Below are positions 6,417-13,480 of a DNA stretch of 18,160 nt, in pieces. Within the stretch, counting starts at the first letter, position 1; every line of letters begins with the position of its first letter. The position numbers and the translations under genes are program-made. A model generated the notes under the pieces. That model was not told where the DNA came from. It searched no databases and saw only the letters and a list, made by a program, of their open reading frames with translations. This stretch comes from Oscillospiraceae bacterium (GTDB lineage Bacteria > Bacillota > Clostridia > Oscillospirales > Oscillospiraceae): contig JAEDEN010000035.1 in assembly GCA_016293265.1 (NCBI GenBank), positions 1 through 18,160 on the forward strand. The letters are read 5' to 3'.

Positions 6417-7634
6417 ATGGCAGTACAACAGCGCCGCCGGCCCATGACGCGGGAGGAAGCGCTGCGCCGGCAGGAGCAAAAGCGCCGCATCGAGGAAAAG
6501 CGGCAGGAGAGCTATGAGCTTTCCAAGGGGCCCATCGATGTGCCCTTCTGCCTTCTGGTGGTGCTGCTCACCGCCATCGGCCTTGTGATGCTCCTGTCTG
6601 CCTCCTTCCCCTCCGCTTATTACGAGTCCAACGAACCCACTCATTATTTCGTCCGCCAGGCGGCCTTTGCCGGCATGGGCATCGCGGCCATGTTCATCAT
6701 CGGGAAGATCAATTACCAGTCCTTCCGCCCTATGGCCCGGCCCCTTTTGTACGTGGCCATCTTCCTTCTGGTGCTGGTTATCATTCCCGGCAACCCCATC
6801 GCCGTGACCCGCAACCACGCCACCCGCTGGCTGGGCGTGGGCGACCTGTTCACCTTCCAGCCCTCGGAGATCGCAAAGGTGGCGGTGGTGCTGTATTTTT
6901 CCGACAGCATCTCCAAAAAGAAAGACAAGATGCGTTCCCTGCGCTACGGCGTGCTGCCCTATGCCATCTGGCTGATCGTGGTGGCGGGCCTTGTGGGACT
7001 GGAGCCCCACCTCTCCGGCGCGCTGCTGGTCCTGGGCGCGGGAGCGGTTTTGATGCTGGTGGGCGGCATCCAGTGGCGCTACGTGGTGGGCGCTGTTGCC
7101 GTAGCGGCGGCGGGATTGTATTTCATCCTCTTTGTGGTGGGATATAACACCTCCCGCTTTGAAATGTGGTTCAACCCCTGGGCGGACGCACAGGGCAAGG
7201 GCTACCAGCTCTCCCAGAGCCTGATCTCCATTGGCTCCGGCGGCCTTTGGGGCGTGGGTCTGGGAAAGAGCCGCCAGAAGTTTTTGTACCTGCCCGAAGA
7301 GCACAACGACTTCATCTTCGCCATTGTCTGCGAGGAGCTGGGCCTCATCGGCGCCACCATCATCATGCTGCTCTTCGCGGTGCTGATCCTGCGGGGGTAC
7401 TGGATCGCCCTCCATGCCCGGGACCGCTTCGGAAGCCTCCTGGCCGTGGGCGTGGTGACCCTCATCGCCATGCAGACCTTTTTGAACATCGGCGTGGTGA
7501 CAGGACTTCTTCCCACCACCGGTATTTCGCTGCCCTTTTTCAGCTACGGCGGCACGGCGCTGTCCATGCAGCTGGCGGAAATGGGGATCGTCCTTTCCGT
7601 CTCCCGGCAAATGAAACCGACAAAGGCAGGGTAA
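6417..7634 (+). CDS. ftsW: Septal peptidoglycan glycosyltransferase FtsW (SEDS family)
   Basis: FtsW polymerises lipid II into glycan strands at the division site as partner of the class B PBP. The predicted protein has 405 residues. An Arg/Glu-rich cytoplasmic tail (about 1-37) precedes about ten membrane helices. SEDS hallmarks are EEHNDFIFAIVCEELG, with D298 at the position of the essential aspartate (E. coli D297), and the late PTTGISLPFFSYGG motif. AGGAGGG lies about 8 bases before the ATG. The highly charged N-terminal tail is longer than I expect for the family. RodA or SpoVE would be the alternatives, but the position between mraY and murG favours FtsW; in sporulating Firmicutes the SpoVE paralogue occupies a similar position, so a sporulation role is possible. 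Confidence 0.9.
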   Translation: MAVQQRRRPMTREEALRRQEQKRRIEEKRQESYELSKGPIDVPFCLLVVLLTAIGLVMLLSASFPSAYYESNEPTHYFVRQAAFAGMGIAAMFIIGKINYQSFRPMARPLLYVAIFLLVLVIIPGNPIAVTRNHATRWLGVGDLFTFQPSEIAKVAVVLYFSDSISKKKDKMRSLRYGVLPYAIWLIVVAGLVGLEPHLSGALLVLGAGAVLMLVGGIQWRYVVGAVAVAAAGLYFILFVVGYNTSRFEMWFNPWADAQGKGYQLSQSLISIGSGGLWGVGLGKSRQKFLYLPEEHNDFIFAIVCEELGLIGATIIMLLFAVLILRGYWIALHARDRFGSLLAVGVVTLIAMQTFLNIGVVTGLLPTTGISLPFFSYGGTALSMQLAEMGIVLSVSRQMKPTKAG

Positions 7635-7639
7635 CGCCT

Positions 7640-8776
7640 ATGGAAAAAACCATCAAACGCGTCATTTTCACCTGCGGCGGCACGGCGGGCCATGTGAATC
7701 CCGCCATCGCCCTGGCCCAGTTGATGCAGGAAAAGAACCCAGGGCTGGAGGTGCTGTTCGTGGGCGCCGAGCGGGGCCTGGAAAAGGATCTGGTGCCCAA
7801 GGCGGGATATGCCTTCCGGACCGTCCGCATCTCCAGCTTCCACCGTTCCATGAAGCCGAAGGAGATCCGGCATAATCTGATCTCTGTGGTGAACCTCATC
7901 CGCTCTCCCCGGGAGGCAAGGGCCATCGTCAGAGAATTCGGGCCCGACATCGTCATCGGCACCGGCGGCTATGCCAGCTTCCCTATGGTCAAGGCTGCCG
8001 CCGTGATGGGCATCCCCACGGCGGTCCACGAGTCCAACGCCGTGCCGGGCCTTACAACGGAACTGCTGGAGCCCTATGCCGGCGTCATTATGGTGGGTTT
8101 TGAGTCCTGCCGCAAACACTATAAGCACCCGGAAAAGGTCATGGTCACCGGCACGCCGGTGCGGGGTGACTTTTTCACCCTTACCAAGGCCCAGGCAAAG
8201 GAGAAGCTGGGCGTCAATGACGGCCGGCCTTTGGTGGTGTCCTTCTGGGGGTCTCTGGGAGCATCGGGCATGAACCGCCAGATGGCGGATATGCTGGCCC
8301 TGGAGGCGGCCAGGGAGCCCTTCCACCACATCCACGGCGCCGGAACCGCGGGCTATCCTCAGATGAAGGGGCTGCTGGAGGAAAAGGGCGTGGACCTGGC
8401 GTCCCACCCCTCCCTGCAGCTTCGGGAGTATATTTACGACATGGCCACCGTCATGCGGGCGGCGGACCTGGTGATCTGCCGCGCCGGCGCATCCACCATC
8501 AGCGAGCTGACAGCCCTGGGAGTCCCGGCACTGATGGTGCCCTCCCCCTATGTCACCAACAACCACCAGGAGAAAAACGCCCGTGCCCTGGAGGAAGCCG
8601 GCGGCGCGGCGGTGCTGGTGGAGGGGGAGTGTACCCCCCAAAAGCTCTTTCAGACCGCCTGCGGCATCCTCCACGATCCCGACCGCCTTGCCGCTATGGA
8701 AGCGGCTATGGGAGGCCTGGGTATCCGGGACGCCACGGAGCGTATTTATGACGTTGTTGTGAACCTTTGCAAGTAA
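7640..8776 (+). CDS. murG: UDP-GlcNAc:lipid I N-acetylglucosaminyltransferase MurG
   Basis: MurG converts lipid I to lipid II at the cytoplasmic membrane face. The 378-residue protein is a GT-B glycosyltransferase. The N-terminal glycine loop G13-GTAGHVNP binds lipid I phosphate, G-loop 2 is in IGTGGYASFP, H130-E-S-N133 is the Firmicute form of the HEQN motif, and the C-terminal donor site contains RAGASTISELTALG with E289 contacting the ribose of UDP-GlcNAc, followed by the NNHQEKNA segment. The frame is open further upstream inside ftsW, but the domain begins at the ATG at 7640, only 5 bases after the ftsW stop. The local ribosome site (GGCAGGG) is weak, so translation is probably coupled to ftsW. 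Confidence 0.97.
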   Translation: MEKTIKRVIFTCGGTAGHVNPAIALAQLMQEKNPGLEVLFVGAERGLEKDLVPKAGYAFRTVRISSFHRSMKPKEIRHNLISVVNLIRSPREARAIVREFGPDIVIGTGGYASFPMVKAAAVMGIPTAVHESNAVPGLTTELLEPYAGVIMVGFESCRKHYKHPEKVMVTGTPVRGDFFTLTKAQAKEKLGVNDGRPLVVSFWGSLGASGMNRQMADMLALEAAREPFHHIHGAGTAGYPQMKGLLEEKGVDLASHPSLQLREYIYDMATVMRAADLVICRAGASTISELTALGVPALMVPSPYVTNNHQEKNARALEEAGGAAVLVEGECTPQKLFQTACGILHDPDRLAAMEAAMGGLGIRDATERIYDVVVNLCK

Positions 8777-8796
8777 CCCCTGCTGCTTTCCGCCCA

Positions 8797-8821
8797 TAGG
8801 ATGGAATGTGATTCCATTCTA
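8797..8821. repeat. Inverted repeat between murG and murA
   Basis: An 11-bp arm pair (8797-8807 with 8811-8821, one G-T pair) surrounds a 3-base centre (GTG). Its inner part is a perfect GGAAT / ATTCC palindrome. It lies in the 65-base murG-murA gap, about 8 bases before the murA ribosome site (CGGAGGG). With no T-tract it is not a clear terminator. A protein-binding operator or a leader hairpin that affects murA translation are both possible. Confidence 0.5.
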
Positions 8822-8841
8822 AATCAGCGGAGGGACGGCAT

Positions 8842-10095
8842 ATGAGCAAGATTCAGATCCGGGGCGGAAATGCCCTGCAGGGCGAGATCAGGGTGCAGGG
8901 GGCCAAAAACGCGGTTTTGCCCATTCTGGCGGCCACCATCCTCACGGGAGGGCAGGTGGAGCTGTTCCGCTGCCCCCGCTTGAAGGACGTGGAGGCCTCG
9001 GTGCGGATCCTGCGCGCCCTGGGCTGTGAAGCCCGGTGGGAGGGGGACACCCTCCTGGTGGATACCACCCACCTCACCGGCTGTACCGTGCCCGACGAGC
9101 TCATGCGCCAGATGCGCTCCTCCGCCATTTTCCTGGGGGCCATCCTTGCCCGCTGCGGCGAGGCGGAGCTGAGCTATCCCGGCGGCTGCGAACTTGGGCC
9201 CCGGCCCATTGACCTCCATTTGGCGGGGCTGCGGGAGCTGGGGGCGGATATCCGGGACTCCGGCGGCATTCTCCGCTGCACCGGCGGCCACCTGGAGGGA
9301 CGGCGGCTGATCCTGAGCATCCCCTCCGTGGGGGCCACGGAAAACCTGATGCTGGCCGGGTGCGGCGCCTCGGGCGTCACCGTCATCGAAAACGCTGCCC
9401 GGGAGCCGGAGATCGGGGATCTGCAAAACTTCCTGAACGCCTGCGGCGCAAAGGTTTCCGGCGCTGGAAGCTCTGCCGTGACGGTGGAGGGCGGATGCAA
9501 GCTCCACGGCGGGGCCTACACCGTCATGCCCGACCGCATCGTCACCGCTACTTACCTGTGCGCCTGTGCCGCCGCCACGGGGGAGATCTTCCTCCGGGAG
9601 ACCAGGGAGGAACACCTGTCCACCGTCACCGCCCTTTTGCGCCGGGCGGGGTGCACCGTGAGCGCTGAGAGCGGCGGCATCCGCTGCCTCAGCCGGGGCC
9701 GGCTTTCCGCGGTTCCGCCGGTGCGCACGGCGCCTTATCCGGGTTTTCCCACCGACGCCCAGGCGGTTTTGATGGCCGCCCTTCTGCGGGGCCGGGGGAC
9801 CACGGTGTTTGAGGAGAATATTTTTGCAAACCGCTACCGCCATGTGGATGAGCTGGCCCGCATGGGGGCGGATATCCGGGTGGCCGGCCGGGTGGCGGTG
9901 GTCAGCGGTGTGGAGCGGCTGACCGGTGCGCCGGTCCGCTGCACGGACCTGCGGGGCGGCGCGGCCCTTTGCGTGGCAGGCCTCCAGGCGGAGGGAGAGA
10001 CCCTTGTGGATCAGACCGGCCACATTGACCGGGGCTATGAGGACATCGCCCGGGACCTTGGGGCGCTGGGCGCGGATATGGAACGTCGGGAATAA
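8842..10095 (+). CDS. murA: UDP-N-acetylglucosamine 1-carboxyvinyltransferase MurA
   Basis: MurA performs the first committed step of peptidoglycan synthesis, moving enolpyruvate from PEP to UDP-GlcNAc. The 417-residue protein has the normal length of the EPSP-synthase-like fold. Key residues fall almost on E. coli numbering: K22-N23 in GAKNAVLPILAAT, the catalytic-loop C116 in YPGGCELGPRPIDLH, D305 in GFPTDAQA, R371 in DLRGGAAL and R397 in HIDRGYE. The cysteine, the target of fosfomycin, is retained, so intrinsic Cys-to-Asp resistance is not predicted. A good ribosome site (GGAGGG) precedes the ATG. murA inside the dcw cluster next to murG is a Firmicute pattern. Low-GC Firmicutes often carry a second murA elsewhere; this window cannot show that. 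Confidence 0.97.
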   Translation: MSKIQIRGGNALQGEIRVQGAKNAVLPILAATILTGGQVELFRCPRLKDVEASVRILRALGCEARWEGDTLLVDTTHLTGCTVPDELMRQMRSSAIFLGAILARCGEAELSYPGGCELGPRPIDLHLAGLRELGADIRDSGGILRCTGGHLEGRRLILSIPSVGATENLMLAGCGASGVTVIENAAREPEIGDLQNFLNACGAKVSGAGSSAVTVEGGCKLHGGAYTVMPDRIVTATYLCACAAATGEIFLRETREEHLSTVTALLRRAGCTVSAESGGIRCLSRGRLSAVPPVRTAPYPGFPTDAQAVLMAALLRGRGTTVFEENIFANRYRHVDELARMGADIRVAGRVAVVSGVERLTGAPVRCTDLRGGAALCVAGLQAEGETLVDQTGHIDRGYEDIARDLGALGADMERRE

Positions 10096-10110
10096 AGAGG
10101 AGAAAGACCC

Positions 10111-10887
10111 ATGGCAAGACGCAGAAATTCCAGCAGGCATCATAAGCGGGGAAGGTTTGCCTTCCTCTATAAAATGCTGTCCATGCTGGTGATCTGCGGC
10201 GCTATTATCGCGGCGCTGACGCTGTTTTTCCGGGTGGACACCGTGGAGGTGACAGGACAGCAGCGCTATACGGCGGAGGACATCCGTACCGCCGCCGGGG
10301 TGGAGGCGGGGGACAATTTGTTCCTCTTCAACAAATACGATATGGCGGGCAGGATCATCGCCCAGCTTCCCTATGTGGAGGAGATCCGTATCAACCGAAA
10401 GCTGCCGGACACTCTGGTGATCCAGGTGAAGGAGTGCGCCAAGCCTCTTGCCGTGGTGCAGGGGGAAAGCGCCTGGCTGGTGAGCACCCGGGGCAAGATC
10501 GTGGAGCAGACGGAAGCCGCGGCAGCGGGGGAGTACGGCGTCATCTCCGGCTGCGAGCTGCTGACGCCCTCCGTGGGCACCAGAATCGCCCTGGCCACGG
10601 AGTACACCGCCCAGCAGGAGAGCCTGTTTTCCCTGCTGGGGGCGTTGGAGAATGCCGGGATGCTGGAAAAGGTGGACGGCATCCGCCTGGATGACCTGTC
10701 CACCCTGTATCTGGATTATGATGGCCGCTTTACCGTCAAGCTTCCCTACGGTGCGGATTATGACTTCAAACTTATGGCGCTGAAGACCTACCTGGAGGAT
10801 ACAGGCGTCATTCAGGACAATATGAGCGGTACTTTCGATATGCAGGCGGACGAGGACCGGACCTATTTCAAGCCAAATGTCCGCTGA
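10111..10887 (+). CDS. ftsQ: Cell division protein FtsQ/DivIB (POTRA domain)
   Basis: This bitopic protein of the FtsQ-FtsL-DivIC complex relays activation to the septal synthase. The 258-residue product has a basic cytoplasmic tail (MARRRNSSRHHKRGR), one membrane helix (about 18-40), a POTRA domain (about 41-110) beginning FRVDTVEVTGQQRYTAEDI and including the conserved PYVEEIRINRKLPDTLVIQVKE-type strand, and a beta domain to the C-terminus. The ribosome site AGAGGAGAAAG lies just before the ATG, 15 bases after the murA stop. It is the last gene of the dcw run: a terminator follows at once. ftsA, which often lies between ftsQ and ftsZ, is missing. Confidence 0.92.
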   Translation: MARRRNSSRHHKRGRFAFLYKMLSMLVICGAIIAALTLFFRVDTVEVTGQQRYTAEDIRTAAGVEAGDNLFLFNKYDMAGRIIAQLPYVEEIRINRKLPDTLVIQVKECAKPLAVVQGESAWLVSTRGKIVEQTEAAAAGEYGVISGCELLTPSVGTRIALATEYTAQQESLFSLLGALENAGMLEKVDGIRLDDLSTLYLDYDGRFTVKLPYGADYDFKLMALKTYLEDTGVIQDNMSGTFDMQADEDRTYFKPNVR

Positions 10888-10902
10888 GTCTCCCTGCCCC
10901 GC

Positions 10903-10933
10903 AGGGGGGCGCTCCTGCTCCCCTTTATTTTTT
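10903..10933 (+). terminator. Rho-independent terminator after ftsQ
   Basis: An 8-bp stem (10903-10910 with 10917-10924, one G-T pair, GC-rich) with a 6-base loop is followed by TTATTTTTT. It lies 16 bases after the ftsQ stop and ends the dcw transcript before ftsZ. Confidence 0.75.
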
Positions 10934-10964
10934 GGAAAATACCGTCGAAAACAAAAAGGGGCAC

Positions 10965-10993
10965 TTGACCGAAGGGCAAAAGTGTCTTACAAT
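10965..10993 (+). promoter_or_regulatory. Sigma-A-type promoter for ftsZ
   Basis: TTGACC (10965-10970) and TACAAT (10988-10993) are spaced by exactly 17 bases, differing from the consensus by one base in each box. The surroundings are AT-rich. Transcription would start near 11000, giving a leader of about 75 bases. A 6-bp hairpin (11030-11045) lies in that leader shortly before the AGGAGG ribosome site at 11061-11066. Together with the terminator upstream, this makes ftsZ an independent transcription unit. Confidence 0.75.
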
Positions 10994-11073
10994 TAAACTA
11001 TTATCCGGCAGAATGGATACACCAGACAAAAGGGATTGCTCCCTTCTCAAAATAAACAGCAGGAGGCACCATT

Positions 11074-12195
11074 ATGGCATTTGGATTGGAAACCGGTCCC
11101 GATACCGTTGTTAATATTAAAGTTATCGGCGTGGGCGGCGGCGGCAACAACGTGGTCAACCGCATGGTCCGCACCGGAACCAAGGGCGTGGATTTCGTCG
11201 CCGTCAACACGGACAAGCAGGCGCTGAACGTCTCCAGCGCCACCTATAAGATCCAGATCGGCGAGAAGCTGACCCACGGCAAGGGCGCCGGCGCCGATCC
11301 TGAGGTGGGCCGCAAGGCCGCCGAGGAGAGCCGCAACCAGATCGCAAAGGCCCTGGAGGATACCGACATGGTGTTCATCGCCGCCGGTATGGGCGGCGGC
11401 ACCGGAACCGGCGGTGCTCCCATTGTTGCCGAGATCGCCAAAGAGATGAATATCCTCACCGTGGGCGTGGTCACCAAGCCCTTCGGGTTTGAGGGTCCCC
11501 GCCGTATGCGGGCCGCCGAGGCAGGCATCAGCGAGCTGAAGGATAAGGTGGATTCCCTGGTCATCATCCCCAACGAGCGTTTGAAGTACGCCACGGACCA
11601 GAAGGTCACCTTCGCCAACGCTTTCGAGATCGCCGACGATGTGCTGCGCCAGGCGGTGCAGTCCATCTCCGACCTGATCCGCGATACCGGCTTTATCAAC
11701 CTGGACTTCGCGGACGTTACCGCCATCATGAAAAACGCCGGCATGGCCCACATGGGCGTGGGCCGGGCCGCCGGAAAGGGCAAGGCCGAGGAGGCCGCCA
11801 AGATGGCCATTTCCAGCCCCCTGCTGGAGACCTCCATCGAGGGGGCCAAGGGCGTGCTGATCAACATCACCGGCTCCATGGATATTGGCCTGGAGGAGGT
11901 GGAGCAGGCTGCCACCCTGGTTCAGCAGGCCGTCCATCCCGACGCCCTCACCATCTTCGGCGCCACCTTTGACGAAACCATGGACGATGAGATCCGTGTC
12001 ACCGTCATCGCTACCGGCTTTGAAAAGAACGAGCAGCCCATTCCCGTCCCCAAGGCGGCGGCGCCCGCCCAGGAGCCCCAGCCCGCCGCTGCTCCGGCAC
12101 CCGCTCCCTTGCAGGAAGAGGACATCCCCCAGCCCGAGACGGAGGAGAATGACCCCTTTGACGACATTTTCAAGATCTTTAACAGCCGCAGCTGA
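11074..12195 (+). CDS. ftsZ: Cell division protein FtsZ
   Basis: FtsZ is the tubulin-like GTPase that forms the Z ring and positions septal wall synthesis. The 373-residue protein has an N-terminal nucleotide-binding domain with the tubulin signature G107-GGTGTG113, the T7 catalytic loop in NLDFADVTAIMKNAG, and a complete C-terminal globular domain to about residue 320. A short Pro/Ala/Gln-rich linker follows. The C-terminus ends DDPF-like (ENDPFDDIFKIFNSRS) rather than with the usual DIPxFLR-type peptide that binds FtsA, SepF and other partners. An AGGAGG ribosome site lies 7 bases before the ATG. It has its own promoter and terminator, and codons are strongly biased to C-ending forms, consistent with high expression. 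Confidence 0.97.
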   Translation: MAFGLETGPDTVVNIKVIGVGGGGNNVVNRMVRTGTKGVDFVAVNTDKQALNVSSATYKIQIGEKLTHGKGAGADPEVGRKAAEESRNQIAKALEDTDMVFIAAGMGGGTGTGGAPIVAEIAKEMNILTVGVVTKPFGFEGPRRMRAAEAGISELKDKVDSLVIIPNERLKYATDQKVTFANAFEIADDVLRQAVQSISDLIRDTGFINLDFADVTAIMKNAGMAHMGVGRAAGKGKAEEAAKMAISSPLLETSIEGAKGVLINITGSMDIGLEEVEQAATLVQQAVHPDALTIFGATFDETMDDEIRVTVIATGFEKNEQPIPVPKAAAPAQEPQPAAAPAPAPLQEEDIPQPETEENDPFDDIFKIFNSRS

Positions 12196-12211
12196 TTTTT
12201 CCAGATTTTTC

Positions 12212-12245
12212 AAAACTCTCAGGCTTTTGCCTGAGAGTTTTTTTT
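12212..12245 (+). terminator. Strong rho-independent terminator after ftsZ
   Basis: A perfect 10-bp stem (ACTCTCAGGC, 12215-12224, with 12229-12238) and TTTT loop, extended by A-T pairs, runs into eight consecutive T residues. It lies 16 bases after the ftsZ stop. Confidence 0.95.
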
Positions 12246-12265
12246 GCCTGCCCCGCCGCCGGGAT

Positions 12266-12280
12266 TGGAAGGGCCTTCCA
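12266..12280. repeat. Perfect 7-bp-arm palindrome in the spoIVB upstream region
   Basis: TGGAAGG and CCTTCCA flank a single central G, a compact operator-like site about 100 bases upstream of spoIVB. Downstream, CATGATA (12329-12335) matches the -10 form CATnnTA of sigma-G/sigma-F promoters, but I find no convincing -35. A further small hairpin (12340-12357) with five T residues after it lies just before the ribosome site. Confidence 0.4.
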
Positions 12281-12365
12281 TGGCGTTTTCGGCACGAATT
12301 GCCGCGCTTGCGTTCTGCCGCCGCCGCACATGATATCTCTGTCGGCGAAAACCGACAATTTTTGA

Positions 12366-12377
12366 AAAAGGGGTGAT
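12366..12377 (+). promoter_or_regulatory. Extended Shine-Dalgarno that fixes a TTG start for spoIVB
   Basis: AAAAGGGGTGAT matches 10 of 12 bases of the full anti-16S complement AAAGGAGGTGAT. The GTG at 12373 is part of this pairing element and so cannot sensibly be the start. The TTG at 12382 is spaced 8 bases from the GGGG core and is the better initiator. Confidence 0.65.
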
Positions 12378-12381
12378 TTTC

Positions 12382-13386
12382 TTGTATGAGCTTTCGCAAA
12401 AAGGGAGAGGGATACTCCGCGTGGGCGTTATGGCCTGCCTGGCCCTGGCGCTGTGCGGACCTGTGCGGACGGCGGCCGCCGATATGACGGGGCGGATGCT
12501 GGTGCCCGTGGGGCACACGGTGGGCATCAAGCTCTTTTCCCGGGGCGTGGTGGTGGTGAAGCTCACGGAGGGAGGCTCACCGGCCAGGTCCTGCGGCCTC
12601 AGGACCGGCGACGTCATTTTGGAATGCGGCGGCACTGCCGTCACCTCCACGGAGCATTTTCAGTCCCTGCTCCAAACCAGGGGTGAGGAAAAAACAGAGC
12701 TGGAAGTCCGGCGGGGCGGCGGTACCGTGAAGCTCAGCGTTTCACCAGAGGCCAATGAGAAGGGGGTTTACTGCATCGGCGCCTGGGTGCGGGACAGCAT
12801 GGCGGGCATTGGTACCATGACCTATTATGACCCGGAGACCGGGGAGTTCGGGGCCTTGGGCCACGGGATCACCGATGTGGATACCGCCCTACTGATGCCC
12901 TTTTCCAATGGCGCCATCCTGCCCTCCACCGTCAAGGCGGTGAAGCGGGGGACAGCGGGCTCCGCCGGAGAGCTGCGGGGCGATTTTGATTTGACGAAGG
13001 ACCTGGGGCAGCTTACCGCCAATACGCAAAACGGCGTTTTCGGCGTTCTTGAGGCGGCGGAGTATCCCAAAAGCGCCGCCGTGCCTGTGGGCGAGGCGGC
13101 CGTTGGCCCGGCCCTCATTCGCTCCAACGTGGAGGGAGACGAGACGGAGGAATATGAAATCGAAATTTTAAAGGTGGTCCCGGAGGCCTCCGACGGCCGG
13201 AATTTGGTGATCTCCGTCACGGACCCGGACCTCATCGCATCCACCGGCGGCATCGTCCAGGGTATGAGCGGCAGCCCTATTTTGCAGGATGGCAAGCTGG
13301 TGGGCGCCGTGACCCATGTTTTGCTGAATGACCCCACCAAAGGATATGGAATTTTGATGGAAACTATGCTTTCCGCCGCGGAATGA
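12382..13386 (+). CDS. spoIVB: SpoIVB-type sporulation serine peptidase (PDZ domain, S55 family)
   Basis: SpoIVB is secreted by the forespore and triggers cleavage of pro-sigma-K in the mother cell via SpoIVFA/SpoIVFB. The 334-residue protein has an N-terminal hydrophobic signal/anchor (about 11-30), a PDZ domain (about 48-117) and a C-terminal S55 peptidase domain. The triad known from B. subtilis (H236, D363, S378) is matched by H161 in GALGHGITD, D281 in VTDPDLIASTGG and S296 in GMSGSPI, with the same 15-residue Asp-Ser spacing. It is shorter than the roughly 425-residue B. subtilis protein, mainly before the PDZ domain. The start is TTG, chosen from the ribosome site; GTG at 12373 is the alternative. 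Lying between two terminators, it is a single-gene unit next to ftsZ. Confidence 0.93.
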   Translation: MYELSQKGRGILRVGVMACLALALCGPVRTAAADMTGRMLVPVGHTVGIKLFSRGVVVVKLTEGGSPARSCGLRTGDVILECGGTAVTSTEHFQSLLQTRGEEKTELEVRRGGGTVKLSVSPEANEKGVYCIGAWVRDSMAGIGTMTYYDPETGEFGALGHGITDVDTALLMPFSNGAILPSTVKAVKRGTAGSAGELRGDFDLTKDLGQLTANTQNGVFGVLEAAEYPKSAAVPVGEAAVGPALIRSNVEGDETEEYEIEILKVVPEASDGRNLVISVTDPDLIASTGGIVQGMSGSPILQDGKLVGAVTHVLLNDPTKGYGILMETMLSAAE

Positions 13387-13394
13387 TCCTGCTG

Positions 13395-13427
13395 AAAGAG
13401 CCTGCACCGGCAGGCTCTTTTCTTTTT
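13395..13427 (+). terminator. Rho-independent terminator after spoIVB
   Basis: A perfect 11-bp stem (AAAGAGCCTGC, 13395-13405, with 13410-13420) with loop ACCG is followed by a T-rich tract (TCTTTTT). It lies 8 bases after the spoIVB stop and separates it from kptA. The A-run on its 5' side might let it work weakly in reverse. Confidence 0.9.
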
Positions 13428-13480
13428 CATATTTTTATGCTATCATCATAAAAACGATTTGACGAAAAGGAGGTGGGCAT

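Noticed and set aside
7166..7639. Upstream extension of the murG frame into ftsW
   Set aside because: The MurG fold starts at the ATG at 7640; the extension is out-of-frame ftsW coding sequence.
10932..11114. Possible 60-residue small ORF between ftsQ and ftsZ
   Set aside because: It spans the terminator T-tract, the ftsZ promoter and the ftsZ start, and lacks its own ribosome site.
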